A stretch of DNA of 64,000 nucleotides from Halisarca cf. caerulea. Taxonomy: Eukaryota; Porifera; Demospongiae; Chondrillida; Halisarcidae. The notes beneath the pieces are model-generated. The model did no database searches, was not told where the DNA came from, and saw nothing but the letters and a program-made list of their open reading frames with translations. Numbering within the stretch: the stretch's first letter is position 1; each line of letters begins with the position of its first letter. The stretch spans positions 113,501 to 177,500 of the forward strand of contig CAUJGJ010000453.1 in NCBI GenBank assembly GCA_963170055.1, in the 5' to 3' direction. A program made the position numbers and the translations under genes. Below are positions 40,722 through 53,900 of this stretch, piece by piece.

Positions 40722-43700
40722 TTTATGTAGTGTTGGATATGCTGGTGCTAATACCAATATTTGGCACTAGCACCACGCACATTCCCAGTGGACACACATG
40801 ACCTTTCTGAAGTGCTGTGGGCTTATTTGTGTAGTGTTGGATATGCTGGTGCTAATACCAATATTTGGCACTAGCACCACGCACATTCCCAGTGGACACA
40901 CATGACCTTTCTGAAGTGCTGTGGGCGTATTTGTGTAGTGTTGGATATGCACGTGCTAATACCAATATTTGGCACTAGCACAACGCACATTCCCAGCAGA
41001 CACACATGAAGTTTCTGAAGTGCTGTGGGCGTATTTGTGTAGTGTTGGATATGCTGGTGCTAATACCAATATTTGGCACTAGCACCACGCACATTCCCAG
41101 TGGACACACATGAAGTTTCTTAACTACTGTGGGCGTATTTGTGTAATGTTTGATATGCTGGTGCTAATGGGAATATTTGGCACTAGCACCACGCACATTA
41201 ACAGTGGACACTCATGAAGTATTCTTAACTACTGTGGGCGTATTTGTGTAATGTTAGGTATGCTGGTGCTAATACCAATATTTGGCACTAGCACCACGCA
41301 CATTCCCAGTGGACACACGAAGTTTCTTAACTACTGTGGGAGTATTTGTGTAGTGTTGGATATGCTGGTGCTAATACCAATATTTGGCACTAGCACCACG
41401 CACATTCCCAGTGGACACACGAAGTTTCTTAACTACTGTGGGAGTATTTGTGTAGTGTTGGATATGCTGGTGCTAATACCAATATTTGGCACTAGCACCA
41501 CGCACATTCCCAGTGGACACACATGACCTTTCTGAAGTGCTGTGGGCGTATTTGTGTAGTGTTGGATATGCTGGTGCTAATACCAATATTTGGCAATAGC
41601 ACCGCGCACATTCCCAGTGGACACACGAAGTTTCTTAACTACTGTGGGAGTATTTGTGTAGTGTTGGATATGCTGGTGCTAATACCAATATTTGGCACTA
41701 GCACCACGCACATTCCCAGTGGACACACGAAGTTTCTTAACAACTGTGGGAGTATTTGTGTAGTGTTGGATATGCTGGTGCAAATACCAATATTTGGCAC
41801 TAGCACCACGCACATTCCCAGTGGACACACATGACCTTTCTGAAGTGCTGTGGGCGTATTTGTGTAGTGTTGGATATGCTGGTTCTAATACCAATATTTG
41901 GCAATAGCACCGCGCACATTCCCAGTGGACACACGAAGTTTCTTAACTACTGTGGGAGTATTTCTGTAGTGTTGGATATGCTAGTGCTAATACCAATATT
42001 TGGCACTAGCACCACGCACATTCCCAGTGGACACACATGACCTTTCTGAAGTGCTGTGGTCGTATTTGTGTAGTGTTGGATATGCTGGTGCTAATACCAA
42101 TATTTGGCACTAGCACCACGCACATTCCCAGTGGACACACATGACCTTTCTGAAGTGCTTTGGGCGTATTTGTGTAGTGTTGGATATGCTGGTGCAAATA
42201 CCAATGTTTGGCACTAGCACCACGCACATTCCCAGTGGACACACATGACCTTTCTGAAGTGCTGTGGGCGTATTTGTGTAGTGTTGGATATGCTGGTGCT
42301 AATACCAATATTTGGCACTAGCACCACGCACATTCCCAGTGGACACACATGACCTTTCTTAAGTGCTGTGGGCGTATTTGTGTAGTGTTGGATATGCACG
42401 TGCTAATACCAATATTTGGCACTAGCACCACGCACATTCCCAGTGGACACACATGACCTTTCTGAAGTGCTGTGGGCGTATTTGTGTAGTGTTGGATATG
42501 CTGGTGCTAATACCAATATTTGGCACTAGCACCACGCACATTCCCAGTGGACACACATGAAGTTTGTTAACTACTGTGGGCGTATTTGTGTAATGTTGGA
42601 TATGCTGGTGCTAATACCAATATTTGGCACTAGCACCACGCACATTCCCAGTGGACACACATGACTTTTCTGAAGTGCTGTGGGCGTATTTGTGTAGTGT
42701 TGGATATGCTGGTGCTAATACCAATATTTGGCCCTAGCACCACGCACATTCCTAGTGGACACACATGAAGTTTGTTAACTAATGTGGGCGTATTTGTGTA
42801 ATGTTGGATATGCTGGTGCTAATACCAATATTTGGCACTAGCACCACGCACATTCCCAGTGGACACACATGACCTTTCTGAAGTGCTGTGGGCGTATTTG
42901 TGTAGTGTTGGATATGCTGGTGCTAATACCAATATTTGGCAATAGCACCGCGCACATTCCCAGTGGACACACGAAGTTTCTTAACTACTGTGGAAGTATT
43001 TGTGTAGTGTTGGATATGCTGGTGCTAATACCAATATTTGGCACTAGCACCACGCACATTCCCAGTGGACACACGAAGTTTCTTAACTACTGTGGTCGTA
43101 TTTGTGTAGTGTTGGATATGCTGGTGCTAATACCAATATTTGGCACTAGCACCACGCACATTCCCAGTGGACACACATGACCTTTCTGAAGTGCTGTGGG
43201 CGTATTTGTGTAGTGTTGGATATGCTGGTTCTAATACCAATATTTGGCAATAGCACCGCGCACATTCCCAGTGGACACACGAAGTTTCTTAACTACTGTG
43301 GGAGTATTTGTGTAGTGTTGGATATGCTGGTGCTAATACCAATATTTGGCACTAGCACCACGCACATTCCCAGTGGACACACATGACCTTTCTGAAGTGC
43401 TGTGGGCGTATTTGTGTAGTGTTGGATATGCTGGTGCTAATACCAATATTTGGCACTAGCACCACGCACATTCCCAGTGGACACACATGACCTTTCTGAA
43501 GTGCTTTGGGCGTATTTGTGTAGTGTTGGATATGCTGGTGCAAATACCAATGTTTGGCACTAGCACCACGCACATTCCCAGTGGACACACATGACCTTTC
43601 TGAAGTGCTGTGGGCGTATTTGTGTAGTGTTGGATATGCTGGTGCTAATACCAATATTTGGCACTAGCACCACGCACATTCCCAGTGGACACACATGACC

Positions 43701-44732
43701 TTTCTGAAGTGCTGTGGGCGTATTTGTGTAGTGTTGGATATGCACGTGCTAATACCAATATTTGGCACTAGCACCACGCACATTCCCAGTGGACACACAT
43801 GACCTTTCTGAAGTGCTGTGGGCGTATTTGTGTAGTGTTGGATATGCTGGTGCTAATACCAATATTTGGCACTAGCACCACGCACATTCCCAGTGGACAC
43901 ACATGAAGTTTGTTAACTACTGTGGGCGTATTTGTGTAATGTTGGATATGCTGGTGCTAATACCAATATTTGGCACTAGCACCACGCACATTCCCAGTGG
44001 ACACACATGACTTTTCTGAAGTGCTGTGGGCGTATTTGTGTAGTGTTGGATATGCTGGTGCTAATACCAATATTTGGCCCTAGCACCACGCACATTCCTA
44101 GTGGACACACATGAAGTTTGTTAACTAATGTGGGCGTATTTGTGTAATGTTGGATATTCTGGTGCTAATACCAATATTTGGCACTAGCACCACGCACATT
44201 CCCAGTGGACACACATGACCTTTCTGAAGTGCTGTGGGCGTATTTGTGTAGTGTTGGATATGCTGGTGCTAATACCAATATTTGGCACTAGCACCACGCA
44301 CATTCCCAGTGGACACACATGACCTTTCTGAAGTGCTGTGGGCGTATTTGTGTAGTGTTGGATATGCTGGTGTTAATACCAATATTTGGCACTAGCACAA
44401 CGCACATTCCCAGTAGACACACATGAAGTTTCTGAAGTGCTGTGGGCATATTTGTGTAGTGTTGGACATGCTGGTGCTAATACCAATATTTGGCACTAGC
44501 TCCACGCACATTCCCAGTGGACACACATGAAGTTTGTTAACTACTGTGGGCGTATTTGTGTAATGTTGGATATGCTGGTGCTAATACCAATATTTGGCAC
44601 TAGCACCACGCACATTCCCAGTGGACACACATGACCTTTCTGAAGTGCTGTGGGCGTATTTGTGTAGTGTTGGATATGCTGGTGCTAATACCAATATTTG
44701 GCCCTAGCACCACGCACATTCCAAGTGGACAC
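40722..44732 (+). repeat. Right member of the 4.0-kb block repeated at 7,052 bp
   Basis: It carries the same order of monomers as 33.67-37.68 kb. CACGTG monomers lie at 40,950, 42,397 and 43,743; the last two are 1,346 bp apart. Private changes of this member include TTAACAACTG near 41,739, TATTTCTGTAG near 41,961 and CTAGCTCCACG near 44,499. After about 44,732 the following monomer has GTTTGTTAAC in place of the CCTTTCTG seen in the left member, which marks the breakpoint. Confidence 0.88.
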
Positions 44733-47700
44733 ACATGAAGTTTGTTAACTAATGTGGGCGTGTTTGTGTAATGTTGGATATTCTGGTGCTAATACCAATA
44801 TTTGGCACTAGCACCACGCACATTCCCAGTGGACTTACATGACTTTTCTGAAGTGCTGTGGGCGTATTTGTGTAGTGTTGGATATGCTGGTGCTAATACC
44901 AATATTTGGCACTAGCACCACGCACATTCCCAGTGGACACACATGAAGTTTCTTAACTACTGTGGGCGTATTTGTGTAATGTTTGATATGCTGGTGCTAA
45001 TGCGAATATTTGGCACTAGCACCACGCACATTAGCAGTGGACACTCAGGAAGTTTCTTAACTACTGTGGGAGTATTTGTGTAGTGTTGGATATGCTGGTG
45101 CTAATACCAATATTTGGCACTAGCACCACGCACATTCCCAGTGGACACACATGACCTTTCTGAAGTGCTGTGGTCGTATTTGTGTAGTGTTGTATATGCT
45201 GGTGCTAATACCAATATTTGGCACTAGCACCACGCACATTCCCAGTGGACACACATGACCTTTCTGAAGTGCTGTGGGCGTATTTGTGTAGTGTTGGATA
45301 TGCTGGTGCTAATACCAATATTTGGCACTAGCACCACGCACATTCCCAGTGGACACACATGACCTTTCTTGAAGTGCTGTGGGCGTATTTGTGTAGTGTT
45401 GGATATGCTGGTGCTAATACCAATATTTGGCACTAGCACAACGCACATTCCCAGTAGACACACATGAAGTTTCTGAAGTGCTGTGGGCGTATTTGTGTAG
45501 TGTTGGATATGCTGGTGCTAATACCAATATTTGGCACTAGCCACACGCACATTCCCAGTGGACACACATGAAGTTTCTTAACTACTGTGGGCGTATTTGT
45601 GTAATGTTTGATATGCTGGTGCTAATGGGAATATTTGGCACTAGCACCACGCACATTAGCAGTGGACACTCATGAAGTATTCTTAACTACTGTGGGCGTA
45701 TTTGTGTAATGTTGGATATGCTGGTGCTAATACCAATATTTGGCACTAGCACCACGCACATTCCCAGTGGACACACGAAGTTTCTTAACTACTGTGGGAG
45801 TATTTGTGTAGTGTTGGATATGCTGGTGCTAATACCAATATTTGGCACTAGCACCACGCACATTCCCAGTGGACACACATGACCTTTCTGAAGTGCTGTG
45901 GGCGTATTTGTGTAGTGTTGGATATGCTGGTTCTAATACCAATATTTGGCAATAGCACCGCGCACATTCCCAGTGGACACACGAAGTTTCTTAACTACTG
46001 TGGGAGTATTTGTGTAGTGTTGGATATGCTAGTGCTAATACCAATATTTGGCACTAGGACCACGCACATTCCCAGTGGACACACATGACCTTTCTGAAGT
46101 GCTGTGGTCGTATTTGTGTAGTGTTGGATATGCTGGTGCTAATACCAATATTTGGCACTAGCACCACGCACATTCCCAGTGGACACACATGACCTTTCTG
46201 AAGTGCTTTGGGCGTATTTGTGTAGTGTTGGATATGCTGGTGCAAATACCAATGTTTGGCACTAGCACCACGCACATTCCCAGTGGACACACATGACCTT
46301 TCTGAAGTGCTGTGGGCGTATTTGTGTAGTGTTGGATATGCTGGTGCTAATACCAATATTTGGCACTAGCACCACGCACATTCCCAGTGGACACACATGA
46401 CCTTTCTGAAGTGCTGTGGGCGTATTTGTGTAGTGTTGGATATGCTGGTGCTAATACCAATATTTGGCACTAGCACCACGCACATTCCCAGTGGACACAC
46501 ATGACCTTTCTGAAGTGCTGTGGGCGTATTTGTGTAGTGTTGGATATGCTGGTGCTAATACCAATATTTGGCACTAGCACCACGCACATTCCCAGTGGAC
46601 ACACATGACCTTTCTGAAGTGCTGTGGGCGTATTTGTGTAGTGTTGGATATGCTGGTGCTAATACCAATATTTGGCACTAGCACCACGCACATTCCCAGT
46701 GGACACACATGAAGTTTGTTAACTACTGTGGGCGTATTTGTGTAATGTTGGATATGCTGGTGCTAATACCAATATTTGGCACTAGCACCACGCACATTCC
46801 CAGTGGACACACATGACTTTTCTGAAGTGCTGTGGGCGTATTTGTGTAGTGTTGGATATGCTGGTGCTAATACCAATATTTGGCACTAGCACCACGCACA
46901 TTCCCAGTGGACACACATGACCTTTCTGAAGTGCTGTGGGCGTATTTGTGTAGTGTTGGATATGCTGGTGCTAATACCAATATTTGGCACTAGCACCACG
47001 CACATTCCCAGTGGACACACATGACCTTTCTGAAGTGCTGTGGGCGTATTTGTGTAGTGTTGGATATGCTGGTGCTAATACCAATATTTGGCACTAGCAC
47101 CACGCACATTCCCAGTGGACACACATGACCTTTCTGAAGTGCTGTGGGCGTATTTGTGTAGTGTTGGATATGCTTTTGCTAATACCAATATTTGGCACTA
47201 GCACCACGCACATTCCCAGTGGACACACATGAAGTTTGTTAACTACTGTGGGCGTATTTGTGTAATGTTGGATATGCTGGTGCTAATACCAATATTTGGC
47301 ACTAGCACCACGCACATTCCCAGTGGACACACATGACTTTTCTGAAGTGCTGTGGGCGTATTTGTGTAGTGTTGGATATGCTGGTGCTAATACCAATATT
47401 TGGCCCTAGCACCACGCACATTCCTAGTGGACACACATGAAGTTTGTTAACTAATGTGGGCGTATTTGTGTAATGTTGGATATTCTGGTGCTAATACCAA
47501 TATTTGGCACTAGCACCACGCACATTCCCAGTGGACACACATGACCTTTCTGAAGTGCTGTGGGCGTATTTGTGTAGTGTTGGATATGCTGGTGCTAATA
47601 CCAATATTTGGCACTAGCACCACGCACATTCCCAGTGGACACACATGACCTTTCTGAAATGCTGTGGGCGTATTTGTGTAGTGTTGGATATGCTGGTGTT

Positions 47701-50700
47701 AATACCAATATTTGGCACTAGCACAACGCACATTCCCAGTAGACACACATTAAGTTTCTGAAGTGCTGTGGGCATATTTGTGTAGTGTTGGACATGCTGG
47801 TGCTAATACCAATATTTGGCAGTAGCACCACGCACATTCCCAGTGGACACACATGAAGTTTGTTAACTACTGTGGGCGTATTTGTGTAATGTTGGATATG
47901 CTGGTGCTAATACCAATATTTGGCACTAGCACCACGCACATTCCCAGTGGACACACATGACCTTTCTGAAGTGCTGTGGGCGTATTTGTGTAGTGTTGGA
48001 TATGCTGGTGCTAATACCAATATTTGGCCCTACCACCACGCACATTCCAAGTGGACACACATGAAGTTTGTTAACTAATGTGGGCGTATTTGTGTAATGT
48101 TGGATATTCTGGTGCTAATACCAATATTTGGCACTAGCACCACGCACATTCCCAGTGGACTTACATGACTTTTCTGAAGTGCTGTGGGCGTATTTGTGTA
48201 GTGTTGGATATGCTGGTGCTAATACCAATATTTGGCACTAGCACCACGCACATTCCCAGTGGACACACATGAAGTTTCTTAACTACTGTGGGCGTATTTG
48301 TGTAATGTTTGATATGCTGGTGCTAATGCGAATATTTGGCACTAGCACCACGCACATTAGCAGTGGACACTCAGGAAGTTTCTTAACTACTGTGGGAGTA
48401 TTTGTGTAGTGTTGGATATGCTGGTGCTAATACCAATATTTGGCACTAGCACCACGCACATTCCCAGTGGACACACATGACCTTTCTGAAGTGCTGTGGG
48501 CGTATTTGTGTAGTGTTGGATATGCTGGTGCTAATACCAATATTTGGCACTAGCACAACGCACATTCCCAGTGGACACACATGAAGTTTCTGAAGTGCTG
48601 TGGGCGTATTTGTGTAGCGTTGGATATGCTGGTGCTAATACCAATATTTGGCACTAGCACCACGCACATTCCCAGTGGACACACATGAAGTTTGTTAACT
48701 ACTGTGGGCGTATTTGTGTAGTGTTGGATATGCTGGTGCTAATACCAATATTTGGCACTAGCACCACGCACATTCCCAGTGGACACACATGACTTTTCTG
48801 AAGTGCTGTGGGCGTATTTGTGTAGTGTTGGATATGCTGGTGCTAATACCAATATTTGGCACTAGCACCACGCACATTCCCAGTGGACACACATGAAGTT
48901 TGTTAACTTCTGTGGGCGTATTTGTGTAATGTTGGATATGCTGGTGCTAATACCAATATTTGGCACTAGCACCACGCACATTCCCAGTGGACACACATGA
49001 CTTTTCTGAAGTGCTGTGGGCGTATTTGTGTAGTGTTGGATATGCTGGTGCTAATACCAATATTTGGCCCTAGCACCACGCACATTCCTAGTGGACACAC
49101 ATGAAGTTTGTTAACTAATGTGGGCGTATTTGTGTAATGTTGGATATTCTGGTGCTAATACCAATATTTGGCACTAGCACCACGCACATTCCCAGTGGAC
49201 ACACATGACCTTTCTGAAGTGCTGTGGGCGTATTTGTGTAGTGTTGGATATGCTGGTGCTAATACCAATATTTGGCACTAGCACCACGCACATTCCCAGT
49301 GGACACACATGACCTTTCTGAAGTGCTGTGGGCGTATTTGTGTAGTGTTGGATATGCTGGTGTTAATACCAATATTTGGCACTAGCACAACGCACATTCC
49401 CAGTAGACACACATGAAGTTTCTGAAGTGCTGTGGGCATATTTGTGTAGTGTTGGACATGCTGGTGCTAATACCAATATTTGGCACTAGCACCACGCACA
49501 TTCCCAGTGGACACACATGAAGTTTGTTAACTACTGTGGGCGTATTTGTGTAATGTTGGATATGCTGGTGCTAATACCAATATTTGGCACTAGCACCACG
49601 CACATTCCCAGTAGACACACATGACCTTTCTGAAGTGCTGTGGGCGTATTTGTGTAGTGTTGGATATGCTGGTGCTAATACCAATATTTGGCCCTACCAC
49701 CACGCACATTCCAAGTGGACACACATGAAGTTTGTTAACTAATGTGGGCGTATTTGTGTAATGTTGGATATTCTGGTGCTAATACCAATATTTGGCACTA
49801 GCACCACGCACATTCCCAGTGGACTTACATGACTTTTCTGAAGTGCTGTGGGCGTATTTGTGTAGTGTTGGATATGCTGGTGCTAATACCAATATTTGGC
49901 ACTAGCACCACGCACATTCCCAGTGGACACACATGAAGTTTCTTAACTACTGTGGGCGTATTTGTGTAATGTTTGATATGCTGGTGCTAATGCGAATATT
50001 TGGCACTAGCACCACGCACATTAGCAGTGGACACTCAGGAAGTTTCTTAACTACTGTGGGAGTATTTGTGTAGTGTTGGATATGCTGGTGCTAATACCAA
50101 TATTTGGCACTAGCACCACGCACATTCCCAGTGGACACACATGACCTTTCTGAAGTGCTGTGGGCGTATTTGTGTAGTGTTGGATATGCTGGTGCTAATA
50201 CCAATATTTGGCACTAGCACAACGCACATTCCCAGTGGACACACATGAAGTTTCTGAAGTGCTGTGGGCGTATTTGTGTAGCGTTGGATATGCTGGTGCT
50301 AATACCAATATTTGGCACTAGCACCACGCACATTCCCAGTGGACACACATGAAGTTTGTTAACTACTGTTTGCGTATTTGTGTAGTGTTGGATATGCTGG
50401 TGCTAATACCAATATTTGGCACTAGCACCACGCACATTCCCAGTGGACACACATGACTTTTCTGAAGTGCTGTGGGCGTATTTGTGTAGTGTTGGATATG
50501 CTGGTGCTAATACCAATATTTGGCACTAGCACCACGCACATTCCCAGTGGACACACATGAAGTTTGTTAACTTCTGTGGGCGTATTTGTTTAATGTTGGA
50601 TATTCTGGTGCTAATACCAATATTTGGCACTAGCACCACGCACATTCCCAGTGGACACACATGAAGTTTCTTAACTACTGTGGGCGTATTTGTGTAATGT

Positions 50701-50980
50701 TGGATATGCTGGTGCTAATACCAATATTTGGCACTAGCACCACACACATTCCCAGTGGACACACATGACTTTTCTGAAGTGCTGTGGGCGTATTTGTGTA
50801 GTGTTGGATATGCTGGTGCTAATACCAATATTTGGCACTAGCACCACGCACATTCCCAGTGGACACACATGAAATTTCTTAACAACTGTGGGCGTATTTG
50901 TGTAATGTTTGATATGCTGGTGCTAATGCGAATATTTGGCACTAGCACCACGCACATTAGCAGTGGACACACATGACCTT
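44733..50980 (+). repeat. 1,664-bp higher-order repeat, 16 monomers, with a 3,326-bp offset to a third related block
   Basis: GACTTACATGAC occurs at 44,832, 48,158 and 49,822, and TGGACATG at 44,463, 47,789 and 49,453. The offsets are 3,326 and 1,664 bp in both series. The 1,664-bp unit is exactly sixteen 104-bp monomers. The first interval also holds a partial 1,346-type block (45.8-46.4 kb) and a run of almost identical GAAGTGCTG monomers (46.2-47.2 kb). Confidence 0.85.
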
Positions 50981-50999
50981 TCTGAAGTGCTGTGGTCGT

Positions 51000-53900
51000 A
51001 TTTGTGTAGTGTTGGATATGCTGGTGCTAATACCAATATTTGGCACTAGCACCACGCACATTCCCAGTGGACACACATGACCTTTCTGAAGTGCTGTGGG
51101 CGTATTTGTGTAGTGTTGGATATGCTGGTGCTAATACCAATATTTGGCACTAGCACCACGCACATTCCCAGTGGACACACATGACCTTTCTGAAGTGCTG
51201 TGGGCGTATTTGTGTAGTGTTGGATATGCTGGTGCTAATACCAATATTTGGCACTAGCACCACGCACATTCCCAGTGGACACACATGACCTTTCTGAAGT
51301 GCTGTGGGCGTATTTGTGTAGTGTTGGATATGCTGGTGCTAATACCAATATTTGGCACTAGCACCACGCACATTCCCAGTGTACACACATGACCTTTCTG
51401 AAGTGCTGTTGGCGTATTTGTGTAGTGTTGGATATGCTGGTGCTAATACCAATATTTGCCACTAGCACAACGCACATTCCCAGAGGACACACATGAAGTT
51501 TCTTCACTACTGTAGGCGTATTTGTGTAGTGTTGGATATGCTGGTGCTAATACCAATATTTGGCACTAGCACCGCGCACAATCCCAGTGGACACACATGA
51601 CCTTTCTGAAGTGTTGTGGGCGTATTATTGTAGTGTCGTATAAGCTGGTGCTAATACCAATATTTGGCACTAGCACCACGCACATTCCCAATGGACACAC
51701 ATGAAGTTTCTGAAGTGCTGTTAGCGCATTTGTGTAGTGTTGTATTCTGGTGCTAATACCAATATTTGGCACTAGCACCACGCACATTCCCAGTGGTCAC
51801 ACATGAAGTTTCTGAAGTGCTGTGGGCGTATTTGTGTAGTGTTGGATATGCTGGTGCTAATACCAATATTTGGCACTAGCACCACGCACATTCCCAGTGG
51901 ACACACATGACCTTTCTGAAGTGCTGTGGGCGTATTTGTGTAGTGTTGGATATGCTGGTGCTAATACCAATATTTGGCACTAGCACCACGCACATTCCCA
52001 GTGGACACACATGACCTTTCTGAAGTGCTGTGGGCGTATTTGTGTAGTGTTGGATATGCTGGTGCTAATACCAATATTTGGCACTAGCACCACGCACATT
52101 CCCAGTGGACACACATGACCTTTCTGAAGTGCTGTGGGCGTATTTGTGTAGTGTTGGATATGCTGGTGCTAATACCAATATTTGGCACTAGCACCACGCA
52201 CATTCCCAGTGTACACACATGACCTTTCTGAAGTGCTGTTGGCGTATTTGTGTAGTGTTGGATATGCTGGTGCTAATACCAATATTTGCCACTAGCACAA
52301 CGCACATTCCCAGAGGACACACATGAAGTTTCTTGACTACTGTAGGCGTATTTGTGTAGTGTTGGATATGCTGGTGCTAATACCAATATTTGGCACTAGC
52401 ACCGCGCACAATCCCAGTGGACACACATGACCTTTCTGAAGTGTTGTGGGCGTATTATTGTAGTTTCGTATAAGCTGGTGCTAATACCAATATTTGGCAC
52501 TAGCACCACGCACATTCCCAATGGACACACATGAAGTTTCTGAAGTGCTGTTAGCGCATTTGTGTAGTGTTGTATTCTGGTGCTAATACCAATATTTGGC
52601 ACTAGCACCACGCACATTCCCAGTGGTCACACATGAAGTTTCTGAAGTGCTGTGGGCGTATTTGTGTAGTGTTGGATATGCTGGTGCTAATACAAATATT
52701 TGGCACTAGCACCACGCACATTCCCAATGGACACACATTAAATTTCTGAAGTGCTGTTGGCGTATTTGTGTAGTGTTGTATATGCTGATGCTAATACCAA
52801 TATTTGGCACTAGCACCACACACATTCCCAGTGGACACACATTAAGTTTCTGAAGTGCTGTTGGCGTATTTGTGTAGTGTTGGATATGCTGGTGCTAATA
52901 CCAATATTTGGCACTAGCACCACGCACATTCCCAGTTGACACACATGAAGATTCTGAAGTGCTGTGGGCGTATTTGTGTAGTGTTGGATATGCTGGTGCT
53001 AATACCAATATTTGGCACTAGCACCACACACATTCCCAGTTGACACACATGAAGTTTCTGAAGTGCTGTGGGCGTATTTGTGTAGTGTTGTATATGCTGG
53101 TGCTAATACCAATATTTGGCACTAGCACCACGCACATTCCCAGTGGACACACGTGAAGTTTGTGAATTGCTGTGGGCGTATTTGTGTAGTGTTGGATATG
53201 CTGGTGCTAATACCAATATTTGGCACTAGCACCACGCACATTCCCAGTGGACACACATGAAGTTTCTGAAGTGCTGTGGGCGTATTTGTGTAGTGTTGTA
53301 TATGCTGGTGCTAATACCAATATTTGGCACTAGCACCATACACATTCCCAGTTGACACACATTAAGTTTCCGAAGTGCAGTGGGCGTATTTGTGTGGTGT
53401 TGGATATCGTTGTGCTAATATCAATATTTGGCCCTAGCACCACGCGCATTCCCAATTGACACACATGAAGTTTCTGAAGTGCTGTGGGCGTATTTGTGTT
53501 GTGTTGGATATGCTGGTGCTAATACCAATATTTGGCACTAGCACCACGCACATTCCCAGTGGACACACATGAAGTTCCTGAAGTGCTGTTGGCGTATTTG
53601 TGTAGTGTTGTATATGCTGGTGCTAATACCAATATTTGGAACTAACACCACCCATATTCCCAGTGGACACACATGAAGTGTATGAAGTGCTGCGGGCGTA
53701 TGTGTGTAGTGTTGGATATGCTGGTGCTAATACCAATATTTGGCACTAGCACAACGCACATTCCCAGAGGACACACATGAAGTTTCTTGACTACTGTAGG
53801 CGTATTTGTGTAATTTTGCATATGCTGGTGCAAATACCATTATTTGGCACTAGCACCGCGCACAATCCCAGTGGACACACATGACCTTTCTGAAGTGCTG

